6,884 nt of DNA from an uncultured Clostridia bacterium (GTDB lineage Bacteria; Bacillota; Clostridia; Oscillospirales; Acutalibacteraceae): contig CAMBQD010000054.1 in the NCBI GenBank assembly GCA_945869905.1, positions 1-6,884 of the forward strand, given 5' to 3'. The notes under the pieces were generated by a model. It saw only the letters and a list, made by a program, of their open reading frames with translations, was not told the origin of the DNA and did no database searches. This document shows positions 5,666 to 6,884 of the stretch, in pieces. Both the position numbers and the translations under genes were made by a program. Position 1 is the stretch's first letter, and each line of letters opens with the position of its first letter.

Positions 5666-6085
5666 ATGGAAACAACAGAGAGCTTAGGTTATCTTAAGGG
5701 ACTGCTTGACGGTCTTGATTTAGACGATAATAAAAAAGAGACAAAGGTATTTAAGGCAATTGTTGACGTTCTTTCAAATCTTGCAGAGGACGTTGACGAT
5801 ATGACTGAAGGAATGGAGCTTCTTGCACAGCAGATTGATGCTGTTGACGAGGATCTTGCAGAGGTTGAAGATTACCTTATGGACGGCGATGACTACGATT
5901 GCTGTGATTGTGATGATTGCTGTGACGATGACGAGTGTCAGGAGTTTGAGGTTGAATGTCCTGTTTGCAAGGAAATCATTACAGTGGACGAGGATACAGT
6001 TCTCGGCGGTTCAATGCCTTGCCCTAACTGCGGTGAGCTTTTAGAGTTTGAGGTTGAATGTGACTGCGAGGATGACGAGGACTAA
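5666..6085 (+). CDS. Acidic zinc-ribbon protein resembling the clostridial CD1247 family
   Basis: A 139-residue, strongly acidic cytosolic protein of unknown function. Residues 1-70 look helical, with the opening YLKGLLDGLDL and an Asp/Glu-rich heptad-like stretch (LLAQQIDAVDEDLAEVEDYL), matching the N-terminal domain called CD1247 in clostridial annotations. A linker at 78-91 carries six Cys among Asp residues. It is followed by a zinc ribbon, C98-x2-C101-x17-C119-x2-C122 (CPVC and CPNC), and a tail with C132 and C134. There are twelve Cys in total, none near the N-terminus, and no signal peptide or membrane segment. AAGGAG (5652-5657) lies 8 bases before the ATG. It sits 33 bases after efp and is probably co-transcribed with it. 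The efp link hints at a role around translation or RNA, but that is only context. The four-Cys ribbon is clear; family membership is from memory of the pattern. Confidence 0.85.
   Translation: METTESLGYLKGLLDGLDLDDNKKETKVFKAIVDVLSNLAEDVDDMTEGMELLAQQIDAVDEDLAEVEDYLMDGDDYDCCDCDDCCDDDECQEFEVECPVCKEIITVDEDTVLGGSMPCPNCGELLEFEVECDCEDDED
5897..5932 (+). repeat. Tandem 18-base duplication encoding an Asp/Cys unit
   Basis: Two adjacent 18-base units (5897-5914 and 5915-5932) both begin GATTGCTGTGA and encode DCCDCD and DCCDDD, residues 78-89 of the zinc-ribbon protein. The second unit has diverged at a few bases. This looks like an in-frame duplication. Confidence 0.65.
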
Positions 6086-6122
6086 TCGGCTATTCCCATT
6101 TTTCAGAAAGAGGGTAGTTGTT

Positions 6123-6590
6123 ATAAAAAAGATATTTGCAGTTATAATTTCGGCTTTAATTGTTTTAACTGTTTGCTCAGGCAACAGGGATGATAACACA
6201 AATCAAAACACTACGGCTGCAATTCCCACTGAGGAAGCTAAGGTTAAGGAAAGCGACGCCGTGAATTTTATCAAAACCTCATATACTGCCGAGGAGCTTG
6301 GCTTGGGCGATGAAAAAAGAGATTATACCTTTTTGGTTGCATCAAACGGCGTTGAAATAGACGGCGATAAGTATGTTAAGGTTGTTGCCAATGTTATTGT
6401 AAAAAAGGATGTTACCTCCGAAAACGGTAAGGATACCTTTACAATGGAAACTCTGGGCGAGTATTATATTTCCTTTGACGGCAAAAAGGTGCTTATGAAG
6501 GATATGAAAACCAATGATTTTTCCAGTCTTGAAAACAGGTTTGAGGAATATCAGGAAAAGAGTAAAACAACTGTAAAAAATGCCGAGTAA
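6123..6590 (+). CDS. Putative small secreted protein or lipoprotein, probable ATA start
   Basis: I do not recognise the family. If translation starts at ATA 6123 the product is 155 residues. It would have a short basic n-region (KK), a hydrophobic core IFAVIISALIVLTV and a cysteine at position 18 followed by SGN, like a lipoprotein signal peptide. The residue before Cys is Val rather than the usual Gly, Ala or Ser. A Thr/Asn/Glu-rich linker (about 20-42) leads to a probably beta-rich domain with no motif I know. The frame has no ATG, GTG or TTG between 6075 and the signal sequence. ATA is favoured because GAGG (6110-6113) lies 9 bases upstream and the protein then begins like a normal signal peptide. 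An in-frame ATG at 6072, overlapping the previous gene by 14 bases, would add 17 residues but lacks a spaced ribosome binding site. The start is 37 bases after the zinc-ribbon gene, so it probably shares the efp transcript. It could also be a gene that has lost its start codon. Confidence 0.6.
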   Translation: MKKIFAVIISALIVLTVCSGNRDDNTNQNTTAAIPTEEAKVKESDAVNFIKTSYTAEELGLGDEKRDYTFLVASNGVEIDGDKYVKVVANVIVKKDVTSENGKDTFTMETLGEYYISFDGKKVLMKDMKTNDFSSLENRFEEYQEKSKTTVKNAE

Positions 6591-6608
6591 TTAATGTATA
6601 ACAAAGCA

Positions 6609-6637
6609 TTGACTAAATTATAATAAAATGTTATTAT
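6609..6637 (+). promoter_or_regulatory. Sigma-A promoter for the T-box transcript
   Basis: TTGACT (6609-6614) and TATTAT (6632-6637) are separated by 17 bases, and the T-box stem I begins about 25 bases later. A perfect TATAAT at 6635-6640 is an alternative -10 but would need a 20-base spacer. The same TTGACT -35 box occurs before rpsU and aroQ. Confidence 0.65.
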
Positions 6638-6640
6638 AAT
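6617..6640 (+). repeat. Perfect 10-bp inverted repeat across the T-box promoter core
   Basis: ATTATAATAA (6617-6626) is the exact reverse complement of TTATTATAAT (6631-6640), with AATG between. It fills the spacer and the -10 box of the T-box promoter. It is all A/T and not followed by a T-run, so it is not a convincing terminator. It could be an operator, or a product of AT-rich composition. Confidence 0.6.
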
Positions 6641-6660
6641 CACAATATTATAAGGCTTTG

Positions 6661-6884
6661 ATTAGGAGAGTAGCTATTTTCCCCTGTTTCAGAGAGTCGG
6701 CGGTTGGTGCAAGTCGACACAGGCAAACAGCGAAAAACACCTATGAGTTCCCAAAAGAAAGCAGTCCTGCAAGTAGACTTGGGCGTGAAGGAGCGTTAAT
6801 CCTTAGAGTGAGTTAACTTTTGTTAACTAATTTAGGTGGTACCACGGAAGCAGTCTTTCGTCCTATTGGACATAAGACTGCTTT
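6661..6884 (+). promoter_or_regulatory. T-box riboswitch leader (tRNA-Asn likely, tRNA-Lys possible)
   Basis: A T-box leader binds one tRNA and lets transcription continue only when that tRNA is uncharged. Stem I has the lower K-turn region AGGAGAGTAG (6664-6673) facing TGAG (6744-6747). It also has the helix CTGTTT/AAACAG (6684-6689, 6725-6730), the AGAGAG bulge (6691-6696) and the apical segment with GGTTGGTGCAAG (6702-6713). The specifier loop reads GCGAAAAACACC (6730-6741): AAC (6736-6738, Asn) if anchored on the following ACC-x3-TGAG, or AAA (6735-6737, Lys) if anchored on the preceding GAA. Stem III is probably AGTTAAC/GTTAACT (6811-6828). The T-box AGGTGGTACCACGG is at 6834-6847. The antiterminator pairs TAGG (6833-6836) and ACG (6844-6846) with CGTCCTA (6859-6865), leaving the canonical seven-base bulge TGGTACC. 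The regulated gene, perhaps an aminoacyl-tRNA synthetase or amino acid gene, lies past the window. Confidence 0.95.
6848..6884 (+). terminator. T-box intrinsic terminator (T-run cut by window edge)
   Basis: AAGCAGTCTT (6848-6857) pairs perfectly with AAGACTGCTT (6874-6883), and GTCC (6860-6863) with GGAC (6868-6871), around a TATT loop and a small TC/AT internal loop. The first T residues of the tail are seen at the last bases. CGTCC in the 5' arm is shared with the antiterminator, so the two folds exclude each other. Confidence 0.92.

Noticed and set aside
6048..6122. Upstream ATGs at 6048 and 6072 as start of the putative lipoprotein
   Set aside because: Both lie within the zinc-ribbon gene; the one at 6072 has its GAGG directly adjacent with no spacer. 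The 6072 start is kept only as an alternative.
1..6884. Mobile elements, CRISPR arrays, tRNA or rRNA genes
   Set aside because: No transposase, regular spaced repeats, att-like repeats, cloverleaf or rRNA sequence was seen.

Overview
The window carries the distal end of the bacterial spc/alpha ribosomal-protein gene cluster, then a short run of housekeeping genes, then a T-box leader whose target gene lies beyond the right edge. All genes are on the + strand. The gene order adk-map-infA-rpmJ-rpsM-rpsK-rpsD-rpoA-rplQ, strong AGGAGG-type ribosome binding sites, sigma-A promoters, a T-box, and a protein resembling the clostridial CD1247 family all point to a low-to-moderate GC Gram-positive bacterium. 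The class is probably Clostridia, and an Oscillospiraceae/Ruminococcaceae-like gut lineage is my best guess; genus is not determinable from this alone.

Layout: 1-96 is the tail of adk. 98-847 is map. 940-1158 is a full-length infA frame interrupted by an in-frame amber codon. rpmJ (1181-1294), rpsM (1327-1695), rpsK (1715-2110), rpsD (2134-2760), rpoA (2820-3776) and rplQ (3791-4132) follow, closed by an intrinsic terminator at 4155-4183. rpsU (4317-4493) has its own near-consensus promoter, a leader hairpin that partly covers its Shine-Dalgarno sequence, and its own terminator (4499-4534). aroQ (4581-5018) has a promoter abutting that terminator. efp (5075-5632), a very acidic Cys-rich zinc-ribbon protein (5666-6085) and a small putative secreted protein or lipoprotein (about 6123-6590) look like one transcription unit. 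From 6609 onward there is a promoter, a T-box riboswitch and the 5' part of its terminator.

The left half supplies translation and transcription machinery: 30S proteins S13, S11 and S4, 50S proteins L36 and L17, RNA polymerase alpha, and methionine aminopeptidase, which trims new proteins. rpsU and efp add S21 and the polyproline-relief factor EF-P. aroQ belongs to aromatic amino acid synthesis. The T-box senses the charging of one tRNA, most likely tRNA-Asn and possibly tRNA-Lys.

I do not see a wholly new system. The items most worth a second look are the amber-interrupted infA with substitutions concentrated in its N-terminal half; the putative lipoprotein gene whose best start codon is ATA and whose lipobox is imperfect; a duplicated Asp/Cys unit in the zinc-ribbon protein; the SD-covering hairpin of rpsU; and two unusual features of the T-box region (a perfect palindrome over the promoter, and a second copy of the terminator's 5' arm).
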